Shown one piece after another: positions 17,606 to 26,788 of a stretch of 64,000 nt of DNA; within the stretch, counting starts at the first letter, position 1; every line of letters starts with the position of its first letter. The stretch comes from Anaerohalosphaera lusitana (lineage in GTDB: Bacteria; Planctomycetota; Phycisphaerae; Sedimentisphaerales; Anaerohalosphaeraceae). The translations under genes and the position numbers were made by a program. The stretch covers positions 2,356,001 through 2,420,000 of the forward strand of contig NZ_CP019791.1 of the NCBI RefSeq assembly GCF_002007645.1. Direction: 5' to 3'. The notes below the pieces were generated by a model. That model was not told where the DNA came from, did no database searches, and saw only the letters and a list, made by a program, of their open reading frames with translations.

Positions 17606-19282
17606 CTAATTCATGCTTTCGATTCCGGCCTTATACAGCTTGCTTATCTCGACAGGTGAAAGGATGCGATCATATTCGGTGATCTCCGAGATCGCTCCAT
17701 CGAACGACTGAAGCTGCGGCATCTCGTCGCTAAGTCTGGGGTTAAAGCCGAGCTGCCAGTTGCCATAGAATTTGGCAGCAAAATACTGCGCATCGAGCCT
17801 TTTTAACTGTGATTGAAGTTCGCCGTTAATATACAGTTGCCCATAACCCTTGCCATCTACAGTGATAACCGTATGATACCATTTGGTCGGCTTCAATGGC
17901 TCTTTACTGCTTATCGAAGCAAGTTCAGGGTCTTTGCGTGTTTTGTACCAGACGTAAGCAATTTTGCCGTCTTCGTCTATTGTGATCAGTCGATATCTAA
18001 CTTTTGCACGGTTTGTGCTGGATAGGATCAGTTGGGGAGCCAGCTTGTCAGCCCGGATCCACAGCGAATATGAATACGATGTCTGGGTCAATCGCTCGTC
18101 TGGCCCGGAACGAATGCCTGCTGCCGGTACTGATATTAAGCTTTCGTCGCCATGCAGCTTTGCTGCAGCACATTCCGGGACCTCTGGTCCGAATGGACCG
18201 CTAACGAGATCAATCGTCCCCTTGTATTTGATATTGACCCTGGATCTGTCAAGAAGATCGGTAAGGCTCTGTGCCGCTCCCGGTTCGAACCGCCAATAGA
18301 CTGCCGGCTTCAGACTTCTGGCATAGCGTTCATATTCTGAAGGAACAAAGGTCTTGAAATGCTCCCGCTTCAACGATACAGTCTGCAACCTTCCTTTAGA
18401 TACTTTTCCTGCTTGTCCGCCCATTAGCGAGAGCATCTTTGAACTGGTGGCATTTTTGTCAGCAAAAAGGTCAACACGGCCTTTGTAAACGTGCGTTTCA
18501 GTGGTCGCCGTTTCCGGATTAACATTTACGCCGAACTCCGTGCCTCTGTCCACGACAAGACCATCAGGGGTTTCAACGACAAATTCACTTATCGAGCCGT
18601 CAACGCGGGCGTACATCTTACCAGCCGAAAGCTTCATACGGCTCGTCGTTGACAATTCAAAACTGGCCGGGCCCTCGACCACTACTTCAGCACCATTCAG
18701 AAAATCCATTTCCAAGAGCCCATCACCGAGAGAATAGGAACCTTCACGCATGGCATCCATGTTGTTTTGGTCCGGATGTCCTATCTGCCAACTAGTATCG
18801 ACCGAGTCACCGACATATGCCACTATCTCCGGCGTACCAGGCACAAACAGAATTATCACGGCAAGCATCAGCATCGCTGCAGCAGAGACCGCAAAAGTCA
18901 CAATGGGCCATTTTGCATATTCTCTTTCATGAGGATAATCATGAACGGTTGCTATGACATGTTGCTCCTGTTCATCTTTGACCGCCAGATCTTCGTAAAC
19001 CTCTGCGTTCTTTTCTTCAGCAGCAAGAGCCCTCAGTATATAGTTGAATTCTTTCGGATCACAAAACTCACAAGGTTCTTCACTCGTACAATTCTGATCG
19101 AGGTATTCAAAATGCCTGAGATCAGAACACATGTTCATGTACTTCACATACAGCCTGCACGAGAATTCGTCAGTGGCGACCAGGTGATCGAGTCGCGCGA
19201 ATTCCTTCTCTGTAAGCCTCTCTTCGCGAGCTCCTTCGAACAGATCAAAAAGTTCTTTCAATTGTTCGTGACGGGTGTTCAT
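17606..19282 (-). CDS. FecR-domain anti-sigma factor with C-terminal LamG domain
   Basis: The 558-residue protein has a cytoplasmic N-terminal part of about 125 residues. A single membrane helix follows at about 126-148 (WPIVTFAVSAAAMLMLAVII), then a periplasmic FecR-like domain at about 180-290 that includes GAEVVVEGPASFEL and VETPDGLVVDRGTEFGVNV. A LamG-like sheet domain spans about 345-550. It overlaps the ECF sigma gene by four bases (ATGA), the usual arrangement for a sigma/anti-sigma pair. By analogy with FecR it should sense an extracellular state and control the sigma factor. The LamG domain could bind a glycan directly. The N-terminal part has CTSEEPCEFC but not the usual zinc-binding HxxxCxxC motif. 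Confidence 0.85.
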   Translation of the reverse strand: MNTRHEQLKELFDLFEGAREERLTEKEFARLDHLVATDEFSCRLYVKYMNMCSDLRHFEYLDQNCTSEEPCEFCDPKEFNYILRALAAEEKNAEVYEDLAVKDEQEQHVIATVHDYPHEREYAKWPIVTFAVSAAAMLMLAVIILFVPGTPEIVAYVGDSVDTSWQIGHPDQNNMDAMREGSYSLGDGLLEMDFLNGAEVVVEGPASFELSTTSRMKLSAGKMYARVDGSISEFVVETPDGLVVDRGTEFGVNVNPETATTETHVYKGRVDLFADKNATSSKMLSLMGGQAGKVSKGRLQTVSLKREHFKTFVPSEYERYARSLKPAVYWRFEPGAAQSLTDLLDRSRVNIKYKGTIDLVSGPFGPEVPECAAAKLHGDESLISVPAAGIRSGPDERLTQTSYSYSLWIRADKLAPQLILSSTNRAKVRYRLITIDEDGKIAYVWYKTRKDPELASISSKEPLKPTKWYHTVITVDGKGYGQLYINGELQSQLKRLDAQYFAAKFYGNWQLGFNPRLSDEMPQLQSFDGAISEITEYDRILSPVEISKLYKAGIESMN

Positions 19283-19836
19283 TTATGATCTTCCTGTGCG
19301 AGTGATCTTTCTATGCAATTAAAAAGTGCAATATGTAAGCGGCGAAACGTTTTGTATAGCGTATGTACACTTCGGTCGAGCTGGTCCGCAATGCCGCGTA
19401 TCGTAGCGGAACCTGAGTAGCGAAGACGTAGTAAACGTCGATCGTCATCTCCCATTTTACCCAGGCATCCGCGAAGAGCGTCTCTCCTGCATTGTTCGTA
19501 GCTGCTGCATTCCGCAGAGGCGGCAGCTATCGAATCCAGGGCGTCTTCACTGAACATATTTTTCTCCTTTTTGTCCTTGCGAACATGTTCCAGTATCCTG
19601 TAACGAGCGATCGTTATGGCCCATCCGGCAAAATTGCTGCCCCGTTCAAAACTGTCAAAATGAGCCCACATATGCGACAACGTGTCCTGCACGACATCGT
19701 CCACTCCATCCCAGCCGCTCAGAGAGGCAGTCACATACCCATAAAGAGTTCTCTGGATCGGCAAATACAGCCTCATGAACTCATCGTGCCTGTCCATTTG
19801 CTGCTTATTGACATCATTAATATACTCTTGTGACAT
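19279..19836 (-). CDS. ECF-type RNA polymerase sigma factor
   Basis: With the start at 19836 (MSQEYINDVN, preceded by GAGAGGG) the protein has 185 residues, the normal ECF size. Region 2 is visible in YVTASLSGWDGVDDVVQDTL and FAGWAITIARYRILEHVRKD. Region 4 is visible in LRLRYSGSATIRGIADQLD and SVHTLYKTFRRLHIAL. It resembles the planctomycete/verrucomicrobial ECF group that is usually paired with FecR-domain proteins. Its stop overlaps the anti-sigma start by four bases. The secreted-protein and sulfatase genes downstream on the same strand are its most likely regulon, though this is inferred from position only. Confidence 0.9.
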   Translation of the reverse strand: MSQEYINDVNKQQMDRHDEFMRLYLPIQRTLYGYVTASLSGWDGVDDVVQDTLSHMWAHFDSFERGSNFAGWAITIARYRILEHVRKDKKEKNMFSEDALDSIAAASAECSSYEQCRRDALRGCLGKMGDDDRRLLRLRYSGSATIRGIADQLDRSVHTLYKTFRRLHIALFNCIERSLAQEDHK

Positions 19837-20335
19837 TTTATTCCCTCTCAAAGTCGGGCTTTCTGTTACCAATAGGAGCAACAGTTGCCTCAATTAGTAT
19901 GATAAAACGGGGTTTACAAAAAAAAATTGACCAATGACTGTATAATAAAAGGTCAAGTTGTATATGTAGACCAATTATGATCTCTCAATAGCGGGTACGG
20001 CCCCCAAAGTGTCGATCATATAAACATCTATCCGGTTCGCGCAGCCCGCTGCTTACGCATTCGAAATTTCAACGTTTTCAAAGGATAAGGCTCAGACGGA
20101 ACATCTGGGATGCAAGCAGGTCATGAAGGCCCCTTCTTAAATACATCGAAAGGATTTCAATTATGCCTGTGAGAATATTCCTCATTTCAACTATTTTACT
20201 AACTCACGCTGCCCGAATCAAGTTTTAAGCGATATCTGGCGGTTGTGCCCTTACTAGCCGTCTAAAGCGGATTTAACAGTGACAGACTGTTTGTTTATGC
20301 TTGCATTTGTCCGGAACTGTGTTATATCTTTTTCT
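19837..20335. other. Divergent intergenic region between the ECF sigma gene and aroDE
   Basis: About 500 bases lie between the two divergent genes. The sigma-proximal part is very AT-rich and holds the inverted repeat at 19927-19956. The remainder shows no clear promoter. A possible 21-residue ORF at 20163-20228 is preceded by AAAGGA but has no other support. Confidence 0.4.
19927..19956. promoter_or_regulatory. Candidate operator: inverted repeat TTGACC-N18-GGTCAA
   Basis: Perfect six-base half-sites (19927-19932 and 19951-19956) flank an AT-rich spacer containing tataat. The site is about 90 bases upstream of the ECF sigma start. On either strand the half-site resembles a -35 hexamer, so the pattern could be a promoter or an operator. 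Confidence 0.3.
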
Positions 20336-21904
20336 ATGACATATATAACGATACCAATAGCGGCAAAGACGGCGGATTCGGCAGGTCAGCAGATAACCAA
20401 GGCGGCACACGCCGGAGCCGAAATCCTGGAACTCAGACTCGACAGCCTCCCGCAGCTCAACGCGGAAAATGTCTCTCGGCTCGTGGCCTTCGCCAAAGCA
20501 ACCGAGCTCGGCGTCATAGCGACCTGCAGGGACAACGCCGAGGGCGGCACAGGCGACTGGCCGCAGGATGTCCGCACCCGAATGCTTTGCGAAGCGATCC
20601 AGGCCGGCGCCGATTATGTCGACTGCGAACTGGCCAACTACTACGATCCCGCTGTAAGAGAACCAATCGACAAATCTCTGGCAGGCAAACCAAGCTGCCG
20701 CCTGATATTATCATGCCACAACTTCGAGGGCACCTTCACAGATCTCACGGCCCTGTATAAGGAAATGGCCGACCAGGGCGGGCGAGTCATACCCAAGCTC
20801 GCATACACCGCCAAACATATAAACGACTGCTTCCCTGCTATCGACCTGCTGCGCACCAAGGACCGTGACGCCATCGTCATCTGCATGGGCGAGGCAGGAT
20901 ACATCACCCGAGTGCTCGCCAAACGCTTCGGCTCATACCTGACATTTGCATGCCTTGACGAACAGTGCTCCACCGCCCCCGGCCAGGTTAGCATCGACGA
21001 ACTCAAAAACCTTTACAGATGGGACAGCATCGGACCCAATACCAGGCTCTTCGGCGTGATCGGTTCCCCGATCGCACACTCGATGAGCCCACCCATGTTC
21101 AACGCCATCTTCGAACACAAAAACCTGGACTGCCTGTACCTCCTGCTAAGAGTCGACGGCGAAATGCCCGAATTCGCAGAGTTCATGGATAATATTACCG
21201 ACCGCGAAAGGGTCGGACTCATCGATTTCGGCGGATTCAGCGTCACTCTCCCCCACAAGGCCCACGCTGTAGACTACGCCGAAGAAAAGGGCGAATACCT
21301 CGAACCTCTCGCAGCTACCATCGGCGCAGTCAACACGCTCAAGGTCGGCGTCAACGGCCGAGTAAGCGGCTTCAACACCGATTACGCGGGCGCATTGGAC
21401 GCCATAACAAGCACACTCGGCATCGAACGCCACGGGCTCCACGGCAAGAAGGTCGCAGTAGTCGGTGCCGGCGGCGTCGGCAGGGCGGTAGTCGCAGGCC
21501 TTGCGGATGTCGGTGCAAAGATCGTGATCTACAACCGCACAATTCAAAAGGCCAAAGACCTCGCAGGCGAGTTCCACTGTAAATACGCAGGCCTGGACGA
21601 GCTTACAGACATGGACGCCGAGATCATCGTCAACTGCACCAGCATCGGCATGCACCCCGACGTCGACAGCTCCCCTGTCCCTCGCGAATGCATCAAACAA
21701 GGCATGGTTGTTTTCGATACGATATACAATCCGCTCGAAACCAAAATTCTGCAATACGCCCGCGAAGCCGGCGCAAAAACTGTCAGCGGAGCCGAAATGT
21801 TCGTGCGGCAGGCCATGAAGCAGTTCAAAATATACTTCGGCGAAGAGCCCCCCGAGCAAATAATGCGCAAAGCCGTAAGCGAACGCCTAGGCGGGGAGTT
21901 TTAA
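20336..21904 (+). CDS. aroDE: Bifunctional 3-dehydroquinate dehydratase (type I) / shikimate dehydrogenase
   Basis: One protein of about 522 residues catalyses two successive steps of the shikimate pathway. The first half is a type I dehydroquinase, with the catalytic His in LILSCHNFEGT and the Schiff-base Lys in IPKLAYTAKH. The second half is AroE. It has the shikimate-binding VIGSPIAHSMSP, the catalytic Lys in GGFSVTLPHK, the Asp in GFNTDYAGAL and the NADP loop VVGAGGVGRAVVAG. The fused form is known from plants, chlamydiae and some planctomycetes. The start at 20336 (MTYITIPIAAKT) was chosen because homology begins there; no strong ribosome binding site is visible. Upstream in-frame starts at 20279 (GTG) and 20297 (ATG) cannot be excluded. 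Confidence 0.93.
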   Translation: MTYITIPIAAKTADSAGQQITKAAHAGAEILELRLDSLPQLNAENVSRLVAFAKATELGVIATCRDNAEGGTGDWPQDVRTRMLCEAIQAGADYVDCELANYYDPAVREPIDKSLAGKPSCRLILSCHNFEGTFTDLTALYKEMADQGGRVIPKLAYTAKHINDCFPAIDLLRTKDRDAIVICMGEAGYITRVLAKRFGSYLTFACLDEQCSTAPGQVSIDELKNLYRWDSIGPNTRLFGVIGSPIAHSMSPPMFNAIFEHKNLDCLYLLLRVDGEMPEFAEFMDNITDRERVGLIDFGGFSVTLPHKAHAVDYAEEKGEYLEPLAATIGAVNTLKVGVNGRVSGFNTDYAGALDAITSTLGIERHGLHGKKVAVVGAGGVGRAVVAGLADVGAKIVIYNRTIQKAKDLAGEFHCKYAGLDELTDMDAEIIVNCTSIGMHPDVDSSPVPRECIKQGMVVFDTIYNPLETKILQYAREAGAKTVSGAEMFVRQAMKQFKIYFGEEPPEQIMRKAVSERLGGEF

Positions 21905-21975
21905 AAGCATCGCAGCAATAGCAAAGGATGGATGGCAGAACTTTTACATTAACTAATTCAGGGAAAGGGTCATTT

Positions 21976-24114
21976 GTGAAAAGATCATGCGGGTTCCGAT
22001 TTTGTTTTCTGTCAACTATTCTGTTTCTATGCGTAAATACTGTACACGCCAAAACGCCTGCCGAAGAACTGGCTCAAAAAGTCGTCGGCGATGATACTCT
22101 GGGCTTCGTCGCCACAAGCGGCACCGACCATATCGGCCAGGCATTCCGAGAATCCACTCTAGGCATGCTCTGGAACGACCAGCAGCTCCAGCAGTTCGTT
22201 GAATCACTTGAGAGTGCGATCGTTCAGAATGTGCAGATGGAAATCGGAGAGGGACAGGAGGGGGTCAATGAGTTCAAGGACTTTGCCGGCAGTGCATTAA
22301 GCTGCCCAACAGTTCTGGTCGTTTCAGGCGATCCTGTAAGGACAGCTTTTGTTATCGATGCCAGTCGCAACAAGGTGGAACTGGAAAAGGCATACAAGGC
22401 CTTGCTCGCAGTTGATCCAAATGCTGTAACGGATAAGATAACGTTCGAGGGCTATGAACTCAACTCCAGCATTGATGAAATGATGCACGGCTATCACGGA
22501 TTCGTTGATGATTATTTCGTCGCCGCCTTCGATGATAAGCAAGGCAAGACGGTGAAAAGGCTTTTGCGTTCACAAACATCGCACCTCGATCGCTTTGGTG
22601 AATTACAGGCAAACGGCGACGCCTTGGCAATCTATGTCGACTTTCCGCGGATCATGAAGAAGGTGGAATCCCTGGCGGAGAAGGAAAACAACCCCGGTGA
22701 TGTTGAGGATGTCAAGATCGTTCTGAACAAGCTCGGTTTTCTCAACACCGGCGTCATTGCTGAGCGTTTAGGCTTTGCAGGCAAGGATCTGGCTTGTGAC
22801 ACCCTCATTGAAATCCAGGGCCAACCGACCGGGCTCTGGACCACCCTCAAACCAGTCGATTACAGCATTCTGCAGGTGATAGATGATCGCGTTATGAATG
22901 TAACGCTGCTCAACTGCGATTTCGGCAAGGCTGTGGATATCGTAGTAGACGCCGTCAAAGCAGTCGCACCGGCACATGATTTTGCAGAAATGAAACAGCA
23001 GTACACAGCATGGGAAGAAAAGATCGGCGTTTCCGTGCGAAAAGATATAATCGATGCAATGGCTGGCCCAATGGCGTTTTACGCCGTCCCCTCAGGCGCG
23101 GTCATGGACGCTCCGCGCGGAGCATTCGCAGCCGTGATAAAGATGTCCAATGAACAGAAGATGGATAATCTTATCAGCAAGGTCGCCCAGATAGCAAAGA
23201 CACTGCAAAGCCAGGAGATCCAGTTCAGCGTCGTCGAAAAGGGCGGCAGGACCTATTACTACCTTTCGTCAACTGCCCTGTCCTTCATGGGTATACTGCC
23301 CAGTTGGACGGTCGACGGTGATTACCTGATCCTTGCATCCAGCGCGGCCCTCTGCGAGCAGACCGCCAACGAGCTCAGCCGGGGTAAAACCGCCGGCAAC
23401 TCGATTGTGACCAGCGAGCGTTACAAAGCCGCCGTTCCCAACCAGCTTCCAAAGGACGCGGTATTCTTCCGCTATGTGGATTCTCAGGCCCAGTTAAGGC
23501 ATACCATCATGAGTGCTCAGCAGTTCTGGCCCATGATGACTATGGGTCTTTCACAGCAGGGTATCAAGTTACCCGTTATGCTGCCCAACTTCGCATCTGT
23601 CATCGACAAGGTTCAGGGTTCGTACACCTATGCCCAATTTACCGACAATGGTTTTGAATCTGAATATCGCGGCACAGGCCTCGAGCCCGCAGTTGCAGGC
23701 GCCATAGGCGGGATCAGTGCAGCAGTCGCTATCCCTGCCGTCCATCAGACTCGAATTATTGCCAGAGAAGTGGCCGCAGGAAGTCAACTAAGGCAAATTG
23801 GTCATGCTGCCTATTCATATGCAACTGAAAATAACGATCAATTTCCGCCCAATTTAGAGGTTCTTATACAAAAAGGCTACTTGGACGTGTTGCCGGAATC
23901 ACCACGCAAACCCGACAGCTTTTCTGGCCCAAGCTATATATACGTGTCCGGCAGAAGTGTTGCGTCGGAACCGGACGAAGTACTGGCGTTTGAAAATCCT
24001 GATTTCCTTGCAGAAGGCGATGAGATTAATGTGCTGTTTATAGATTCTCATGTGGAACGAATGCCGATCAGCGAGTTTAGAAAGATAGCTGCTGAGGATG
24101 ATAATATTAAGTAA
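21976..24114 (+). CDS. Secreted DUF3352-like protein with a pseudopilin-like C-terminal domain
   Basis: The start was set at the GTG at 21976, six bases after AAAGGG, because the protein then begins with a clean signal peptide (MKRSCGFRF, then CFLSTILFLCVNTVHA) and has about 712 residues. The long middle part resembles DUF3352-type planctomycete proteins, with alternating sheet and helix and no catalytic motif. Near residue 580 a hydrophobic stretch (AGAIGGISAAVAIPAV) is followed by QLRQIGHAAYSYATENNDQF and, at the end, INVLFIDSHVERM. These features are otherwise typical of the body of planctomycete prepilin-like proteins. It therefore looks like a fusion in which a pilin body lost its cleavable leader. 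Function unknown. Confidence 0.65.
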   Translation: MKRSCGFRFCFLSTILFLCVNTVHAKTPAEELAQKVVGDDTLGFVATSGTDHIGQAFRESTLGMLWNDQQLQQFVESLESAIVQNVQMEIGEGQEGVNEFKDFAGSALSCPTVLVVSGDPVRTAFVIDASRNKVELEKAYKALLAVDPNAVTDKITFEGYELNSSIDEMMHGYHGFVDDYFVAAFDDKQGKTVKRLLRSQTSHLDRFGELQANGDALAIYVDFPRIMKKVESLAEKENNPGDVEDVKIVLNKLGFLNTGVIAERLGFAGKDLACDTLIEIQGQPTGLWTTLKPVDYSILQVIDDRVMNVTLLNCDFGKAVDIVVDAVKAVAPAHDFAEMKQQYTAWEEKIGVSVRKDIIDAMAGPMAFYAVPSGAVMDAPRGAFAAVIKMSNEQKMDNLISKVAQIAKTLQSQEIQFSVVEKGGRTYYYLSSTALSFMGILPSWTVDGDYLILASSAALCEQTANELSRGKTAGNSIVTSERYKAAVPNQLPKDAVFFRYVDSQAQLRHTIMSAQQFWPMMTMGLSQQGIKLPVMLPNFASVIDKVQGSYTYAQFTDNGFESEYRGTGLEPAVAGAIGGISAAVAIPAVHQTRIIAREVAAGSQLRQIGHAAYSYATENNDQFPPNLEVLIQKGYLDVLPESPRKPDSFSGPSYIYVSGRSVASEPDEVLAFENPDFLAEGDEINVLFIDSHVERMPISEFRKIAAEDDNIK

Positions 24115-24133
24115 ATCAGATAGTTCATTACGC

Positions 24134-24161
24134 TTGTTTTTTGACTGCAAACCTGTATAAT
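24134..24161 (+). promoter_or_regulatory. Likely argG promoter
   Basis: TTGTTT (24134-24139) and a perfect TATAAT (24156-24161) are separated by 16 bases. The predicted start of transcription leaves a leader of about 80 bases containing a small hairpin (tgcgac-tgcg-gtcgca) before the argG ribosome binding site AAGG. The pattern fits a housekeeping promoter but is by-eye evidence only. Confidence 0.45.
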
Positions 24162-24250
24162 TCGTCCTTTCGAACGTATTTTAGAATTAGCTTGGCGTTG
24201 CGACTGCGGTCGCACCCAATCTCCAAAATTTTAGCAAAGGTAAGGAAATT

Positions 24251-25552
24251 ATGGCTAAGAAGGAAAAGATCGTACTCGCATACAGCGGCGGACTAGACAC
24301 CAGTGTTATCCTCCCGTGGCTCAAAGAAACTTACGGCTATGAGGTTATCGCATACGCAGCCGACGTAGGTCAGGGCGCAGAACTCAAGGGTATCAAGCAG
24401 AAGGCACGCAAGACAGGCGCAAAGAAGACATACGTCGAGGACCTGCGCAAAGAGTTCGTAGAGGATTACGTCTGGCCGACCCTCAAAAGCGGTGCCATCT
24501 ACGAAAACGAGTACCTGCTCGGCACAAGCATCGCCCGCCCGCTCATCGCAAAGCGGCAGGTAGAGATCGCCCAGGCCGAAGGCGCGACCGCAGTAGCACA
24601 CGGCGCGACCGGCAAGGGCAACGACCAGGTCCGCTTCGAGCTCACCTTCATGGCCCTCGATCCCTCGCTCAAGATCGTCGCCCCGTGGAAGGATTCGAAC
24701 TTCACCATGCGAAGCCGTGAAGCTGCCATCGACTACGCCAAAGAACGTAATATCCCCATCGACCAGTCGAAGAAGAAGATCTACTCGCGCGACCGCAACC
24801 TCTGGCACATCTCCCACGAAGGCGCAGACCTCGAGGACCCGTGGAACGAGCCGAAGGACGATCTCTTCGTCATGTCCAACCCCATCAGCAAGACGCCGAA
24901 CAAGGCTGATTACGTAGAGATCGGCTTTGAGCAGGGCATCCCCGTCAAGCTCAACGGCAGGGCGATCAACGGCGTCACCATGATCGAACGCCTCAATGAT
25001 ATCGGCGGCAAGCACGGCGTCGGTCAGGCCGACCTGGTCGAAAACCGCCTGGTAGGTATCAAATCCCGAGGTGTATACGAAACACCTGGCGGAACGATCC
25101 TCGTGCAGGCTCACAAGTTCCTCGAAATGCTCACGCTCGACCGCGAAACAACCCATTACAAGCAGCAGATCGCACTGAAATACGCTGATCTAGTATACGA
25201 TGGACAATGGTTCAGCCCGCTGCGCGAAGCTCTGGACGCATTCGTCGATCAGACGCAGAAGAACGTCACAGGCACCGTCAAGCTCAAGCTGTTCAAGGGC
25301 CGCTGCACACTGGCGGGCATGAAGAGCCCCAAGAGTCTCTACAGCAGTGACCTGGCAAGCTTCACAATGGGCGCAGAATACGACAGCACCGACGCTACCG
25401 GCTTCATCAAGCTGTTCGGCCTGCCAATGAAGGTCTCAGGAGTGGTTGACCGTCAGACTTCAGGCAAAACCTCCGGCCGCAGGACCCGCAAGACAGCAAA
25501 GAAAAAGACTGCCCGCAGGAAGACGACCAAACGCACAACGCGCAAAAAGTAA
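24251..25552 (+). CDS. argG: Argininosuccinate synthase with a lysine/arginine-rich C-terminal tail
   Basis: ArgG joins citrulline and aspartate with ATP to make argininosuccinate in arginine synthesis. The ATP-binding loop [10 protein letters not shown] is at the N-terminus, and the [13 protein letters not shown] and [13 protein letters not shown] blocks follow. The catalytic domain ends where expected, at [13 protein letters not shown], about residue 400. It is followed by about 31 residues made almost only of Lys, Arg, Thr, Ser and Gly (16 of 31 are Lys or Arg; bases 25457-25552). Such a tail is not part of the usual enzyme and resembles histone H1-like or AlgP-like basic tails. The gene has its own likely promoter, and the prepilin peptidase follows after 31 bases. 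Confidence 0.95.
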   Translation: MAKKEKIVLAYSGGLDTSVILPWLKETYGYEVIAYAADVGQGAELKGIKQKARKTGAKKTYVEDLRKEFVEDYVWPTLKSGAIYENEYLLGTSIARPLIAKRQVEIAQAEGATAVAHGATGKGNDQVRFELTFMALDPSLKIVAPWKDSNFTMRSREAAIDYAKERNIPIDQSKKKIYSRDRNLWHISHEGADLEDPWNEPKDDLFVMSNPISKTPNKADYVEIGFEQGIPVKLNGRAINGVTMIERLNDIGGKHGVGQADLVENRLVGIKSRGVYETPGGTILVQAHKFLEMLTLDRETTHYKQQIALKYADLVYDGQWFSPLREALDAFVDQTQKNVTGTVKLKLFKGRCTLAGMKSPKSLYSSDLASFTMGAEYDSTDATGFIKLFGLPMKVSGVVDRQTSGKTSGRRTRKTAKKKTARRKTTKRTTRKK

Positions 25553-25583
25553 CTTGAAGCGGCACTAAACGAAGGGATTCGCC

Positions 25584-26750
25584 GTGGAACTTGAAACGAT
25601 CATTATGATTTTTCTGTTCGCTTTCGGAAGTTGTATAGGCAGCTTCCTGAACGTGGTCATTTACCGTCTGCCTCGTGATAAGTCGCTGGTCTTTCCACCG
25701 TCCGCATGCCCGGGCTGTGACAAGAGAATAGCTTTCTATGACAATATACCGATCCTGTCCTGGCTCCTTCTCGGCGGCAAGTGCCGTGCATGCAAACAGA
25801 AGATCTCGCCGCGGTACATCGTCGTAGAGCTGATTACCGGCCTGCTTTTTCTGGCTCTATATGTGGCCTACTTCAAGTCCGGCATGCGCCGCATCGAAAT
25901 TGCAGGCGACACCGGTTTTCAGGCCTTCGTTCACGGTGGGTGGTTCTTCTATCTCATAAGCATAACGCTCATCGCGGCGTTCCTTGCAGGTTCAGCCATC
26001 GACCTGGATCTATGGGTCATACCGCTATCGCTTTGCTGGTTCGTGACCGCTGCAGGGTTCATCGGCAGCACAGCCGCCCCTTATATCATAGAAGCCAACG
26101 TCGTAAGGGACTTTCACCTCTTTCCCACCGCAGGCGCTAAAACCGGCGCCTTAGCGATCGGAAGCTCCATCGGCCTGATGATCTCGCTGATCGGTCTAAA
26201 ACTCGGCCTGCTCCCTCAAAGCTACGCATTCGAGCAGGACCAGGATGCGGATACGGAAATAGACGAAGAATCCATCAATCACAGGCTCGAAGCATGGCGG
26301 GAGATCGTTTTTCTGATGCCCGTTATCGTATTGACGGCTGTTGCGTGGATTGTTTACCGCAGTGTCCCCGCATTCCAGAGCTGGTGCATTGATATCACCA
26401 CCATACCGCCGATCAGCGGCTTATTAGGCAGTATCTGGGGCTATATCATTGGCGCAGCCGTCGTCTGGGCCACCCGCATTTTCGGTACGCTGGGCTTCGG
26501 TAAAGAGGCTATGGGACTCGGAGACGTCCATCTGATGGGAGCCGCCGGCGCGGTAATAGGCCCTGTTTTCGCCACCGTCGCCTTCTTCGTCGCACCATTT
26601 TTCGGCATCGCATGGGCCATTTATCAGGCATTTTTCCAAAAAACCCGGCAAATTCCCTACGGTCCCTTCTTGTCTTTAGGTGTGTTTGCAGTTATGATTC
26701 TCCATGACTGGATGGTTGCGTACTGGTCCAGCAGGTATTTCGCAGGTTAG
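25584..26750 (+). CDS. Type IV prepilin peptidase (leader peptidase/methyltransferase)
   Basis: This membrane enzyme cleaves and N-methylates prepilin-like proteins such as the one at 1-617. The N-terminal domain (GSFLNVVIYRLPRDKS) carries two Cys-x2-Cys pairs (CPGC and CRAC), the optional zinc site. The catalytic aspartates of this A24 aspartic peptidase are seen in SAIDLDLWVIP and in GLGDVHLMGAAGA. At 388 residues it is longer than the usual 250-290. A polar insert rich in Asp and Glu lies at about residues 215-245, between the two aspartate-bearing parts. Translation starts at GTG 25584, eight bases after GAAGGG. Confidence 0.9.
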   Translation: MELETIIMIFLFAFGSCIGSFLNVVIYRLPRDKSLVFPPSACPGCDKRIAFYDNIPILSWLLLGGKCRACKQKISPRYIVVELITGLLFLALYVAYFKSGMRRIEIAGDTGFQAFVHGGWFFYLISITLIAAFLAGSAIDLDLWVIPLSLCWFVTAAGFIGSTAAPYIIEANVVRDFHLFPTAGAKTGALAIGSSIGLMISLIGLKLGLLPQSYAFEQDQDADTEIDEESINHRLEAWREIVFLMPVIVLTAVAWIVYRSVPAFQSWCIDITTIPPISGLLGSIWGYIIGAAVVWATRIFGTLGFGKEAMGLGDVHLMGAAGAVIGPVFATVAFFVAPFFGIAWAIYQAFFQKTRQIPYGPFLSLGVFAVMILHDWMVAYWSSRYFAG

Positions 26751-26788
26751 CTTTATCTCACTTCGCATTTAACGAAAGGGATGTCATT

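Noticed and set aside
18274..18296. GGTTCGAACC motif like a tRNA T-arm
   Set aside because: It lies inside the coding frame of the anti-sigma gene and no acceptor or anticodon stems could be built around it.
20163..20228. Possible 21-residue leader ORF with AAAGGA upstream
   Set aside because: It is short, has no recognisable signal peptide or repeat, and nothing ties it to regulation of aroDE.
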